Origin: Verrucomicrobia bacterium Tous-C9LFEB | Lineage (GTDB): Bacteria; Verrucomicrobiota; Verrucomicrobiia; Methylacidiphilales; UBA1321 | DNA: 53,265 nucleotides | Direction of reading: 5' to 3' | Assembly: GCA_002304345.1 (NCBI GenBank) | Contig: NEUU01000024.1 | Coordinates: forward strand, 1-53,265 | Shown here: positions 35,251-43,649 of the stretch, one piece after another | Layout of the letters: each line of letters starts with the position of its first letter | Numbering within the stretch: the first letter of the stretch is position 1 | The notes under the pieces: model-generated | Databases searched by the model: none | What the model saw: only the letters and a program-made list of their open reading frames with translations | What the model was told of the DNA's origin: nothing | Position numbers and translations under genes: made by a program

Positions 35251-36318
35251 ATGGCCGACATCGATAAATTTTTCCACGTGCTGGTGGAGCACAAGGCCTC
35301 CGATTTGCACCTCTCCGAAGGGCAACCGCCCAAGATTCGTCTGCACGGCGATATCCAGCCCATTCGCGAGGAAGTGCTCACCCATTCGGAAATGGAGCGG
35401 CTCCTCAGCGAAATCGCCGGTCACGACCGCTGGCAGCAGTACCTCAAAAAAGGGGATCTCGACTTTGCGTATGAAATGAGCCACGAGGCGCGTTTCCGCT
35501 GCAATTACCTCAAGCAGGTCCACGGCTACGGCGCGGTCTTTCGTTTGATCCCGACCAAGATCGCCACGATTGAAGACCTCGGCATTCCGCCGGTCATCAA
35601 ACGTTTCGGCCATCTCACGGGCGGTCTCGTCCTCGTTACCGGCCCGACTGGTTCCGGTAAATCGACCACGCTCGCCGCGCTTATTGACTACATCAATGTC
35701 AATTTCCACAAGCACATCGTCACCATCGAGGAACCGATCGAATTCGTGCACGAGAACAAGCTCAGCGTCATCACCCAGCGCGAAGTGCCCGAGAACGCCC
35801 TGAGTTTCGCCTCCGGTCTGCGTGCCGCCTTGCGCGAAGATGCCGACGTCGTGCTCGTCGGTGAAATGCGCGACTTGGAAACCATCTCCCTCGCGCTCAC
35901 CGCGGCGGAAACGGGTCTTCTCGTCTTCGGCACCTTGCACACGAACAATTCCCGCAAAACCGTCGATCGTATGATCGACGTGTTTCCCGCCAGCCAGCAG
36001 CCGCAGGTCCGCACCATGCTCTCCGCGTCCCTGCGCGGCATCGTCGCCCAGTTGCTGCTCAAGCGGTGCGACGGCGGTGGCCGCGTCGCGGTGAATGAAA
36101 TTCTGATCGCGAACAACGCCGTCTCCGCCATCATCCGCGAAGGCGCGCCGGAAAAACTCACCGACGTCCTCATCAGCGGTCGCGGCATGGGCATGCAATT
36201 CATGGATGACGCCATCATGGATGTTCTCAAGCAGGGCATCGTCAGCCCGACCGAAGCCTACATGAAGGCTATCGACAAACAACGCTTCGAGCCCTACCTC
36301 GAAGGCGCTCCTCACTAG
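35251..36318 (+). CDS. pilT: Twitching motility ATPase PilT
   Basis: A 355-residue pilus-retraction ATPase without extension. It opens ADIDKFFHVLVEHKASDLHL. The core motifs are GPTGSGKST (Walker A), KHIVTIEEPIEFVH (Asp box), DADVVLVGEMRD (Walker B) and GLLVFGTLHTN (His box). It lies 16 bp after the longer paralogue, so the two are probably co-transcribed as a PilT/PilU pair. No other pilus genes (pilin, PilB, PilC, PilQ) are in the window. Confidence 0.92.
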   Translation: MADIDKFFHVLVEHKASDLHLSEGQPPKIRLHGDIQPIREEVLTHSEMERLLSEIAGHDRWQQYLKKGDLDFAYEMSHEARFRCNYLKQVHGYGAVFRLIPTKIATIEDLGIPPVIKRFGHLTGGLVLVTGPTGSGKSTTLAALIDYINVNFHKHIVTIEEPIEFVHENKLSVITQREVPENALSFASGLRAALREDADVVLVGEMRDLETISLALTAAETGLLVFGTLHTNNSRKTVDRMIDVFPASQQPQVRTMLSASLRGIVAQLLLKRCDGGGRVAVNEILIANNAVSAIIREGAPEKLTDVLISGRGMGMQFMDDAIMDVLKQGIVSPTEAYMKAIDKQRFEPYLEGAPH

Positions 36319-36330
36319 ACGGCAAGGCCT

Positions 36331-36430
36331 TTGACGAAATTCACGAAATTTGGGAACCAAGGCATTTTTAAATAGAGTTTCTCATAAAAAGCTCCTGCCT
36401 TTTAATTCTGTAAATTTCGTTAATTTCGTC
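36331..36430. repeat. GACGAAATT-family palindromic repeat, copy 3
   Basis: The left arm GACGAAATTCACGAAATTT (36333) and the right arm TAAATTTCGTTAATTTCGTC (ends 36430) are near-perfect complements flanking about 60 bp. It fills the gap between pilT and the trpD-like gene. Confidence 0.8.
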
Positions 36431-36453
36431 AAAAATTGTTTTAACTTCTGATC

Positions 36454-37491
36454 ATGAAAGCATTGGCCGAGGGCGTGGTGTTATGCCGGGGAGCGATCGA
36501 ATTGCCTCCGGCGTTGATCGCTTCTCTCGTCGCTGAATTGCTCGATCCGCAGGTCTCCCACGACAGCAAAGCGGAATTTCTCCGCGCGTTCACCGACAAG
36601 GGCGAGACCGCACCGGAACTCGCCGCCTTTGCGCAGGAACTGCTCCCGCTGGCCCGGCCTCTGGATTTCTCCGGTGACTGGAATGGCTCCGCGCTGCTCG
36701 ATTGCTGCGGCACCGGTGGCGGCGGACTCCCTCTCTTCAACGTCTCCACCGGTATGATTTTCATTCTCGCCGCGCTCGGCGTTCCCGTGGTCAAACACGG
36801 CAACCGTGGCGTCACGAAAAAATCCGGCAGCGCCGACGTCCTCGAAGCGCTCGGCATTCGCGTCGACGTCACCCCCGATCAAGCCCGCCGCTGTCTCGAA
36901 GAAGTCGGCGCCGTCTTCTTCTACGCCCCGCTCTATCATCCCGCCTTCGCCACCATCGCTCCCGTGCGCAAGCAGCTCGGAGCGGAAGGCCGCCGCACGG
37001 TCTTCAATCTCCTCGGCCCCGTGCTCAATCCCGCCCGACCCGCCGCGCAAATCTCCGGCGTCTTTCGTCCCGAACAGCTCGAACTCTATGACGAGACCTT
37101 GCGCTTTCTCGGCCGCAAGCGGCACGCCGTTGTCCTCGGTCGCGACGCCGCCACCGGCCGCTCCATCGGTGAAGTCAGTGTCACCGGCACGAACGAATTT
37201 CGCGGCAATGTCGACATGGATAGCTGGACGCTCCCTGTCCTGCGCGGTGATCTCGCGCAACTTGAAGTCGCCACCGCCGAAGAAAGCGCCGCCCGCATTG
37301 TGGAAATTCTGGAAGGACGCGACACCGGTCTCGGTCGTGAACTCCTCGGCGCCAACGCCGGCATCGCGCTCTGCGTTCAAGGCCATGCGCAAACGCTGGA
37401 CGAAGCCATGTCGAAGGTCCGCTACGCGTTGAACTCCGGTCGCGCCGCGGAGAAGATCAAGCAGTGGCGGGAGTTTTCCGCCAAGCTTTGA
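36454..37491 (+). CDS. Anthranilate phosphoribosyltransferase-like protein
   Basis: A 345-residue class IV phosphoribosyltransferase of the TrpD family. TrpD joins PRPP and anthranilate in tryptophan synthesis. The fold is clear: an N-terminal helical domain, then CCGTGGGGLPLFNVSTG, VVKHGNRGVTKKSGSADVLEALG and HPAFATIAPVRKQLG. Key positions differ: GTGGD reads GTGGG, the S-S pair after NR reads V-T-K-K, and the metal-binding Asp-Glu motif (GLDEIS/GMDEVS) reads SIGEVS. It stands alone, with no other trp gene nearby. It may be a divergent TrpD or use a different substrate. Confidence 0.8.
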   Translation: MKALAEGVVLCRGAIELPPALIASLVAELLDPQVSHDSKAEFLRAFTDKGETAPELAAFAQELLPLARPLDFSGDWNGSALLDCCGTGGGGLPLFNVSTGMIFILAALGVPVVKHGNRGVTKKSGSADVLEALGIRVDVTPDQARRCLEEVGAVFFYAPLYHPAFATIAPVRKQLGAEGRRTVFNLLGPVLNPARPAAQISGVFRPEQLELYDETLRFLGRKRHAVVLGRDAATGRSIGEVSVTGTNEFRGNVDMDSWTLPVLRGDLAQLEVATAEESAARIVEILEGRDTGLGRELLGANAGIALCVQGHAQTLDEAMSKVRYALNSGRAAEKIKQWREFSAKL

Positions 37492-37498
37492 GCTCACC

Positions 37499-38131
37499 TC
37501 ACGCCGTCGTCTTCAACGAGGGCAGGGGATAGCGCGTGGTTTGCTTCTGCGGAATCATATTTCCCACACTTGGCTCCGACGCGAAATCGACGAAGCCCAG
37601 CAAACGCAGTTTGCCCAGGTGCGAGGCCACCACGCGTGGTTCCGTTCCCAGCAGATCGGCGATCTCGGCCAGCGTCGACTGGTTTTGAATCATCTCTTTC
37701 GCGTAGTGATAAAATTGGCGCAGGTCGTGTTCGAGCCAGATTTGCGGTTCCTGCAACAGCACGAAGCGCGAGTTGGGATTCACCAACCGCTGCGATTCGT
37801 CATTCATCTTGTCCACATTGAAGGCCAGCTCCATCGCCAGCGATTGCAGCGGAATGGTCAGCCCCACGCGGATATGGACTTCGTCCATCAGGATGAATTC
37901 GAACATCCCGCGACCGGCTTGCAGCACGATACTGAGTTTTTCGATCACCTCGTCCACGCTGCTCAGCTCCTGGCCGCCGGAATGCAGCGCGTAGAGCAGG
38001 CCCGCATGCATGTCGAGCTCCAGCAGATCCGCGCCGGGAATATCCAGTAGCTTCATCCGGCCCGTTCGCGACCCGATGAAATGCAGTACCTCGGGGAGCG
38101 GGAATTCAGCGAGGTTTCCGAGAACAGGCAT
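37499..38131 (-). CDS. DUF4388-domain protein
   Basis: A 210-residue cytoplasmic protein. The N-terminal 100 residues form a DUF4388 (PATAN-like) domain (MPVLGNLAEFPLPEVLHFIG, TGRMKLLDI). The C-terminal 70 residues look like a winged helix (STLAEIADLLGTEPRVVASHLGKLRLLGFV). Such proteins are often linked to gliding, type IV pili or two-component signalling. It is convergent with the trpD-like gene (7 bp apart) and close to the pilT pair. Partner unknown. Confidence 0.8.
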   Translation of the reverse strand: MPVLGNLAEFPLPEVLHFIGSRTGRMKLLDIPGADLLELDMHAGLLYALHSGGQELSSVDEVIEKLSIVLQAGRGMFEFILMDEVHIRVGLTIPLQSLAMELAFNVDKMNDESQRLVNPNSRFVLLQEPQIWLEHDLRQFYHYAKEMIQNQSTLAEIADLLGTEPRVVASHLGKLRLLGFVDFASEPSVGNMIPQKQTTRYPLPSLKTTA

Positions 38132-38289
38132 GGGTTAAGGTTGGTTTAGAGGTCTGAAGCAAGCGCGGTGCCAAATACTCCAGAAACACGGTACGAATTG
38201 TCCTCAATTTGTCACAAAGGAGCCCCTTGCAATAGATTCTAGCCATTGGCGGCAAACTTGCTACGCTACCCGATGGAGTTTTACGTCTT

Positions 38290-39633
38290 ATGGATTTACT
38301 GACAATCGGGTGGCAGTTGGGGGTGATCTTCCTGTTGGTCTTGGCCAATGGCTTCTTCGTCGCATCGGAGTTCGCCATCGTCAAGGTGCGCACCACGCAG
38401 CTCAAACCCCTTCTCAAGACGAAGGATTGGCGCGTGCCCCTCTCGCTAAATGTTGTCAATCATCTGGATGCCTATCTCTCCGCCACCCAGCTTGGCATTA
38501 CTCTGTCCAGTCTCGGCCTCGGTTGGTTGGGCGAACCCTACCTCGCGCATTGGATCGAACCGCTCATGCACCAATGGGGATTGGGCGAAGTTCTCGGTGC
38601 CAAGACCGCGACCACGGTGGCCTTTGCCTTTAGCTTCGGCGTGATCACGTTTCTCCACATCGTTCTCGGCGAACTTGCCCCCAAATCGCTTGCCATTCAG
38701 CGTCCACGCCCCGTCACGCTCTGGTGCGCGCCGTTCCTTCTCATCTTCTACTATCTCTTTTTTCCCGGCATCTGGCTCCTCAACGGTTCCGCCAATCTCA
38801 TGCTCCGCGCCCTCGGCATTCCCCCCGCCGGGGAAGGGGAGCACGCCTTCAGCAATGAGGAATTGCAGCAAGTGCTCATCGGCGCGCACTACACCCACGC
38901 CCACGACGAATTGATCAACAAGATCATGCTCAAGGCCTTGCGCCTCCGCGAAACCACCGCCGAGCAGGTCATGTTGCCCAAGGATAAAGTGGCTGTCCTC
39001 TGGCGCGACCAACCTCTGGAAGCCAACCTCATCATCGCCCAGCGCACCGGCTACAGTCGTCTGCCCTATTGCGGCGCCACGATTGACGAAGTCCTCGGCA
39101 TGATCCACGTCAAGGAACTCCTCTGGCAATACCACGTCCTCGGTGCCCAGACTACGCTCCAACCCCTCGTCCGGCCCGTGCTCACTTTCCTGCCCCGCAC
39201 CAAGCTTCCCGCCATGCTCGACCTCTTCCGCAACTCGCGCAATCACCTCGCGGTCGTCCTTGATCTTGAGGACAAGATGCTCGGCATCGTCAGCTTCGAG
39301 GACGTCCTCGAGGAACTCGTCGGCGACATCCGCGACGAATTCGACATCGAGAAAGGGCCCTATTTCGAGCGCAAGCCGGACTCCATCCTCGTCGATGGCA
39401 ATTCCCCCCTGCGCGATCTCGCTGTCGAGACCGGCTGGGCGCTGCCGACCACCTCCAATCAGACTGTCGAAGCCTGGGCGCTCTCGCATTGGGGCCGGGT
39501 CCCGCTCAAGGGCGAGCAATTGACCGTCCCCGAGCACCTACGCCTCACAGCCGAACAGGTTACCCCCCGCCGCCTCCACCGCGTACGCGTGGAAAAACTG
39601 GAAGTGCCGGGCGAAACTCCGGAAAATTCGTAA
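38290..39633 (+). CDS. CNNM/CorC-family transporter with CBS domains
   Basis: A 447-residue inner-membrane protein. Residues 1-190 form the DUF21/CNNM membrane domain (VLANGFFVASEFAIVKVRTTQL). Two CBS domains follow (about 205-340; AEQVMLPKDKVAVLW, GIVSFEDVLEELVGDIRDEF). The C-terminal CorC/HlyC domain closes it (DSILVDGNSPLRDL). The family exports or regulates Mg2+/Na+; older names call it hemolysin. It diverges from the DUF4388 gene. A hairpin (39656-39676) lies after its stop codon, before the small coiled-coil gene. Confidence 0.93.
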   Translation: MDLLTIGWQLGVIFLLVLANGFFVASEFAIVKVRTTQLKPLLKTKDWRVPLSLNVVNHLDAYLSATQLGITLSSLGLGWLGEPYLAHWIEPLMHQWGLGEVLGAKTATTVAFAFSFGVITFLHIVLGELAPKSLAIQRPRPVTLWCAPFLLIFYYLFFPGIWLLNGSANLMLRALGIPPAGEGEHAFSNEELQQVLIGAHYTHAHDELINKIMLKALRLRETTAEQVMLPKDKVAVLWRDQPLEANLIIAQRTGYSRLPYCGATIDEVLGMIHVKELLWQYHVLGAQTTLQPLVRPVLTFLPRTKLPAMLDLFRNSRNHLAVVLDLEDKMLGIVSFEDVLEELVGDIRDEFDIEKGPYFERKPDSILVDGNSPLRDLAVETGWALPTTSNQTVEAWALSHWGRVPLKGEQLTVPEHLRLTAEQVTPRRLHRVRVEKLEVPGETPENS

Positions 39634-39694
39634 CATTTAAGGTATTGCCCCCACCCCATCCGATTTGCTTGGATGGAGGGCGGCGGTTCTTCCT

Positions 39695-40015
39695 ATGACC
39701 AAAGTTCGCTCCTCAGCCGCACAAAGCTCCCTTACGAGTGTCGTTCGCCAGCAATTGCTTGTTGTGGACGGCTTGCTCGACGAGGTCTCCCGCAACTATG
39801 TGCTGCGCCTGCACCGCGAGATCGGTCAACTCGTCCGCATCCTGCAAAAGACCGAACGCGCCGGCAAGCTCACCCGCGACGCCAAGCGCGACCTCAAGAA
39901 GCTCATCGACAAGGTGGGCCGTCTCCAGATTTCCCCTGAAAAAGGCCGCCGCAAGGACCTCAAGAAAATCGACGAACTCATCGGCGAAGTCCAAAGCGTC
40001 CTCGAACGGTGGTAG
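39695..40015 (+). CDS. Small coiled-coil protein of unknown function
   Basis: A 106-residue cytoplasmic protein that is almost entirely helical, rich in Lys/Arg and Leu. Heptads can be traced in DGLLDEVSRNYVLRLHREIG, LVRILQKTERAGKLTRDAKR and KKIDELIGEVQSVLERW. I recognise no family. It lies 60 bp after the CNNM gene in the same direction. ATG at 39695 is chosen. A block of dispersed hairpin repeats begins right at its stop codon. Confidence 0.6.
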   Translation: MTKVRSSAAQSSLTSVVRQQLLVVDGLLDEVSRNYVLRLHREIGQLVRILQKTERAGKLTRDAKRDLKKLIDKVGRLQISPEKGRRKDLKKIDELIGEVQSVLERW

Positions 40016-40165
40016 GCCAGCGTGACGCTGGACCCAGTAACGCTTCGCCACGGGTGGACTTCTCCTTGTATGTCCAGCGTCCGCCAGTTCCCTGTAGGGC
40101 GCTTCGGTGAAGCGCCATGGCGGGACACCGTCCCGCCCTACAGAAAACCACCAAGGCATTGACCT
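40016..40165. repeat. Mosaic of dispersed hairpin repeats
   Basis: Bases 40016-40038 carry GCCAGCGTGACGCTGGACCC, also found at 31013-31035 and, inverted, near 12370. Bases 40093-40142 are the third TGTAGGG double hairpin, with stems GGCGCTTCGGTGAAGCGCC and GGCGGGACACCGTCCCGCC. The right flank (to about 40163) holds, inverted, the GATGCCTTGG-type flank seen at 12.56 and 13.35 kb. It fills the gap between the coiled-coil gene and ppx. Confidence 0.8.
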
Positions 40166-40261
40166 CGGCGTTTCCGGCGACGCACGATTCGCTTTGATTT
40201 TTGACTTTTGAGCTTTGACTTCGGCCGGACCGTCCTAGATTGAAGGACAAAATAAGACACC

Positions 40262-41263
40262 ATGCGTTACGCGGTTTTTGACATCGGCAGCAATTCCCTC
40301 AAGTTCATCGTCTCCGAACGACGCGGCAAGCACCTGCATACCCTCACCGAAACCAGCCGCTTCACCCGACTGGCCGAGGACCTCATCCACACCGGCTCCC
40401 TCAAGCCCGAAGCCATGCAGCGCACGCTCACGGCCATGGCGGAACTCCGCGCCGAAGCCGACCTTCTCGGTGTTCAGCACTTTCGTGCGGTCGCCACCAG
40501 TGCCGTCCGCGACAGCAAGAACCGCAAGAAATTCCTCAAGGACGCCCGCGAAGCCCTCGGCTTTCCCGTCCGCCTGATCAGTGGCGAAGTCGAAGCCGCC
40601 ACCATTTTTGAAGGCGTCTCCTCCGATCCCCACTGGCGCAAGAGCTCCCTCTTCATCATTGATATCGGAGGCGGCAGCGCCGAATGGATTCAGGGCGACA
40701 ACCACCAGATTACCGAACGCATGAGCCTCCCCCTCGGTTGCGTTCGCCTCCGCGAGCGGTTCATCCACCAGCACCCCGTCGGGGCTGCGGGCGTCGACCG
40801 CCTCCGCAAAATCCTCCACGAGCAACTCCAGCCCGCCCTCGCCACCTACCAGCTCAACGGCCGCACCCTCGTCGGCACGGGCGGCACGTCGAGCTGTCTC
40901 GCCGCGATGGATCTCAAGCTCAAGGAATTCGATCCCCACAAGATCGACCACTATGTCGTCACCCGCCGCAAGATCCGCGACCGTCTCGAGCACCTGCAAA
41001 CGCTCAACCTCGAGCAACTCGCCAAGGTCGTCGGCCTCCCGCGCAAGCGCATCGACTTGATCATTCCCGGCGCAGCGTTGCTCTACGTCTGCATGGAAAT
41101 CCTCGGCGCTGAAAAAATCACCATGAGCATGCGCGGCCTCCGCTACGGCGTGCTCCACCAGTTGGCCAATGAGACCGCCAAAACCGTTGTCGCGCCGAAG
41201 AAAAAAGCGACTGCGAAAAAAACTCCCGCCCTCACGGTCGTTCGCCGCCAAAAAGTGGCCTGA
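40262..41263 (+). CDS. ppx: Exopolyphosphatase / pppGpp phosphatase
   Basis: A 333-residue cytoplasmic protein of the Ppx/GppA family (ASKHA fold), which removes terminal phosphate from polyphosphate or converts pppGpp to ppGpp. Visible motifs are VFDIGSNSLKFIV (phosphate-1), FRAVATSAVRDS, the acidic GEVEAATIFEG, IIDIGGGSAEWIQG (phosphate-2) and LVGTGGTSSCLAAMD. The protein ends after the ATPase-like core with a basic tail (KKKATAKK), lacking the C-terminal HD region of E. coli Ppx. Which substrate it prefers cannot be read from sequence. Confidence 0.92.
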   Translation: MRYAVFDIGSNSLKFIVSERRGKHLHTLTETSRFTRLAEDLIHTGSLKPEAMQRTLTAMAELRAEADLLGVQHFRAVATSAVRDSKNRKKFLKDAREALGFPVRLISGEVEAATIFEGVSSDPHWRKSSLFIIDIGGGSAEWIQGDNHQITERMSLPLGCVRLRERFIHQHPVGAAGVDRLRKILHEQLQPALATYQLNGRTLVGTGGTSSCLAAMDLKLKEFDPHKIDHYVVTRRKIRDRLEHLQTLNLEQLAKVVGLPRKRIDLIIPGAALLYVCMEILGAEKITMSMRGLRYGVLHQLANETAKTVVAPKKKATAKKTPALTVVRRQKVA

Positions 41264-41441
41264 CTTGTCGCTGCTGCGCATTCGAAAAAGGGGGCCGTCG
41301 ACGCATCGGGGCATCTCACTCGAGCCAGATTTCCGCGCTTTATGGATAAACTGGACGTTCGCGCTTCATTTGCTTTTATAGCTCGCCAAGCGACACGGTT
41401 GCCGATTAAAAGTAGACTGGTTCCCTTCCAATCATATCCAC

Positions 41442-43649
41442 ATGAAAAGTATACCTTCTCGATTTGGTGAGTTAATTACTCTTTTTGCCGCGCTCCTCGC
41501 GCTTCCGCTCCAAGCCGCAGATTTGTCTGCGGATTATGCCTGGAAACCGCTCAAAATCGGCGGCGGCGGTTGGGTCGTGGGCATGGACATCAGCCCGACG
41601 GAAAAGAACCTGATCTATGTCCGCACCGACGTTTCGGGCGCGTATCGCTGGAATGCCGCCACGTCTTCGTGGAAACGGATTGTCACAGCGGAGAGCATGC
41701 CGCCGGATTCGGTGGAGTATGGGAAATATGCCGGGGTCGACAGCCTCGTCAGCGCGCCGAAAGATCCCGATATCGCCTACATGTCGTTTGGGGGCAAACC
41801 GTGGGGCGAAGTCGACGGGCAGATTTTCAAGAGCACCAATCGCGGTGACAAGTGGGTGGCGACTTCTTTTGGCAACCATCACGTCAAAATCGAGGCCAAC
41901 GGCGAGGGCCGACAGGAAGGCGAGCGCCTCGCGGTCGATCCGAATAACAGCGACGTCGTTTATTTTGCGTCGAAAGGGGACGGTCTTTGGTTTACGCGGG
42001 ATGGCGGGGCCAAGTGGGCCAGGGTGAAGGAGATTCCCGCGGGCGCTCCCATTCACGGAGTGAACACCGTGGTCTTCGACAAGGACAGCGGCGTGCTCGA
42101 TGGGAAGGTGCCCCGGTCGAAAATCATTTATGTCACCGTCTTTGAGGGCGGCGTTTTTCAATCGAAGGATGGCGGCGAAACCTGGGCCAATATCGCCGCC
42201 GCAGGACCGGGCAATGCCAGTCATTATCGGGATTCCGCCATGGGCCCGGATCGCACCTATTACGTCGTGTGCGACAATGAAAAAGGCGGGGTGGGCTCGG
42301 TCTGGAAATATTCTGTCGACGGCAAATGGATCGACATCACCCCGGACCACGAGCAAGGCAAAAACACCAATTACTGGGGTGTGGCCGTCGACCCAACGAA
42401 TGCGAAGCATGTGGTCGTCACCCGTAACGGGGGCAAGATGTTCGTTTCGAAAGATCAGGGCAAGACGTGGATCTTCACCTTGTTCCGCCTCAATAGTCCG
42501 AACATCAAGTGGATGCACACGCAGACCAACTATTGGCTCAGCGTGGGCGAGATTGCCTTCGACCCGTTCGATCCCGGCAAGCTCTGGTTCGCGGAAGGAT
42601 TCGGTGTCTGGTGGTCGAAGGAGCTGAAGGCTCCGCTCATCGAATGGCAGGCGGCCAGCGAGGGCATTGAGGAAGTGTGCGGCAATGACGTGATCGCGCC
42701 TCCCGGTGGCAAAGCAGTCGGCGCGATGTGGGATGCCGGCGTATTCTATTTCGGCGATCCGGATACCTACACGTCGCAACGCGCGTACCCGAACTTCATG
42801 TCCGCGTGGGCGCTCGATTGGTGCGCGGCGGACCCGAAATTCCTCGTCGGCGTTTTTCAGAATCATCTGAATTTCAAACCGCACACGAACTCCTCGGGAT
42901 ACTCCACGGACGGCGGCCAGACCTGGACGCGATTCCCCTTGGTTGAAAGCGAAAAGATCCCGGACGAACTGAAGTACGGCGTCATTGCCGTCTCCGCCAA
43001 TAGCACGGACAAGATCGTCTGGTGTCCCGCCGAGAACAAGCTGCCCTATTACACGGCCGATCGCGGCGCAACGTGGACCCAATCTTCGTTCGGTGGACCC
43101 ACCACCACGGGGTTTGTCTCGTTCCCGATGTCGATGAAGCCGCTGTGCGCCGATCGCGTCTTGCCCGACACGTTTTACTTCTATCGGCCCGAGGAAGGCG
43201 TTTATCGCTCGACGGACGGCGGCGCGACGTTCACCAAGGTCGGCAACCCCGTGTCCAACCGCTACAATGCCATTCTGAAGTCGACTCCCGGAAAAGCGGG
43301 CGACCTCTGGTTTGCGGAAGGTCTCGTGGGCGGCGTTTGGCATTCCACCGATGGTGGGGCGACTTGGCTTCAACTCCCCGGCATCAAGCTCGCCTTTAAT
43401 ATCGGGCTGGGCAAAGCGGAGAAAGAGGGCGGCTACCACACGCTCTTCGTGGTGGGCATCGGGGACAATGGGCACGGTATCTATCGTTCCACGGACGTTG
43501 GCCAGTCTTGGGATAAAGTCGGTGATTACCCCTTGGGTATTTTCGATTTCATCGATGCCATGGACGGTGACAAGAACGAGTTCGGCAAAGTCTACGTTGG
43601 CTTTTGCGGCTCCGGATTTGCCTACGGCGCTGTCGCCAAGAAACCATGA
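41442..43649 (+). CDS. GH74-type beta-propeller glycosidase, exported
   Basis: A 735-residue secreted protein with a signal peptide (hydrophobic core LITLFAALLALPLQA, cleavage about residue 25). It then follows the GH74 xyloglucanase pattern: YAWKPLKIGGGGWVVGMDISP, IYVRTDVSGAYRW (first catalytic Asp) and many BNR/Asp-box repeats (TRDGGAKW, SKDGGETW, STDGGQTW, STDGGATF). IAPPGGKAVGAMWDAGVFYF stands where the second catalytic Asp is expected (GD-GGF in the family). Probable substrate xyloglucan or a related beta-glucan. It overlaps the next glycosidase gene by 4 bp. Confidence 0.87.
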   Translation: MKSIPSRFGELITLFAALLALPLQAADLSADYAWKPLKIGGGGWVVGMDISPTEKNLIYVRTDVSGAYRWNAATSSWKRIVTAESMPPDSVEYGKYAGVDSLVSAPKDPDIAYMSFGGKPWGEVDGQIFKSTNRGDKWVATSFGNHHVKIEANGEGRQEGERLAVDPNNSDVVYFASKGDGLWFTRDGGAKWARVKEIPAGAPIHGVNTVVFDKDSGVLDGKVPRSKIIYVTVFEGGVFQSKDGGETWANIAAAGPGNASHYRDSAMGPDRTYYVVCDNEKGGVGSVWKYSVDGKWIDITPDHEQGKNTNYWGVAVDPTNAKHVVVTRNGGKMFVSKDQGKTWIFTLFRLNSPNIKWMHTQTNYWLSVGEIAFDPFDPGKLWFAEGFGVWWSKELKAPLIEWQAASEGIEEVCGNDVIAPPGGKAVGAMWDAGVFYFGDPDTYTSQRAYPNFMSAWALDWCAADPKFLVGVFQNHLNFKPHTNSSGYSTDGGQTWTRFPLVESEKIPDELKYGVIAVSANSTDKIVWCPAENKLPYYTADRGATWTQSSFGGPTTTGFVSFPMSMKPLCADRVLPDTFYFYRPEEGVYRSTDGGATFTKVGNPVSNRYNAILKSTPGKAGDLWFAEGLVGGVWHSTDGGATWLQLPGIKLAFNIGLGKAEKEGGYHTLFVVGIGDNGHGIYRSTDVGQSWDKVGDYPLGIFDFIDAMDGDKNEFGKVYVGFCGSGFAYGAVAKKP

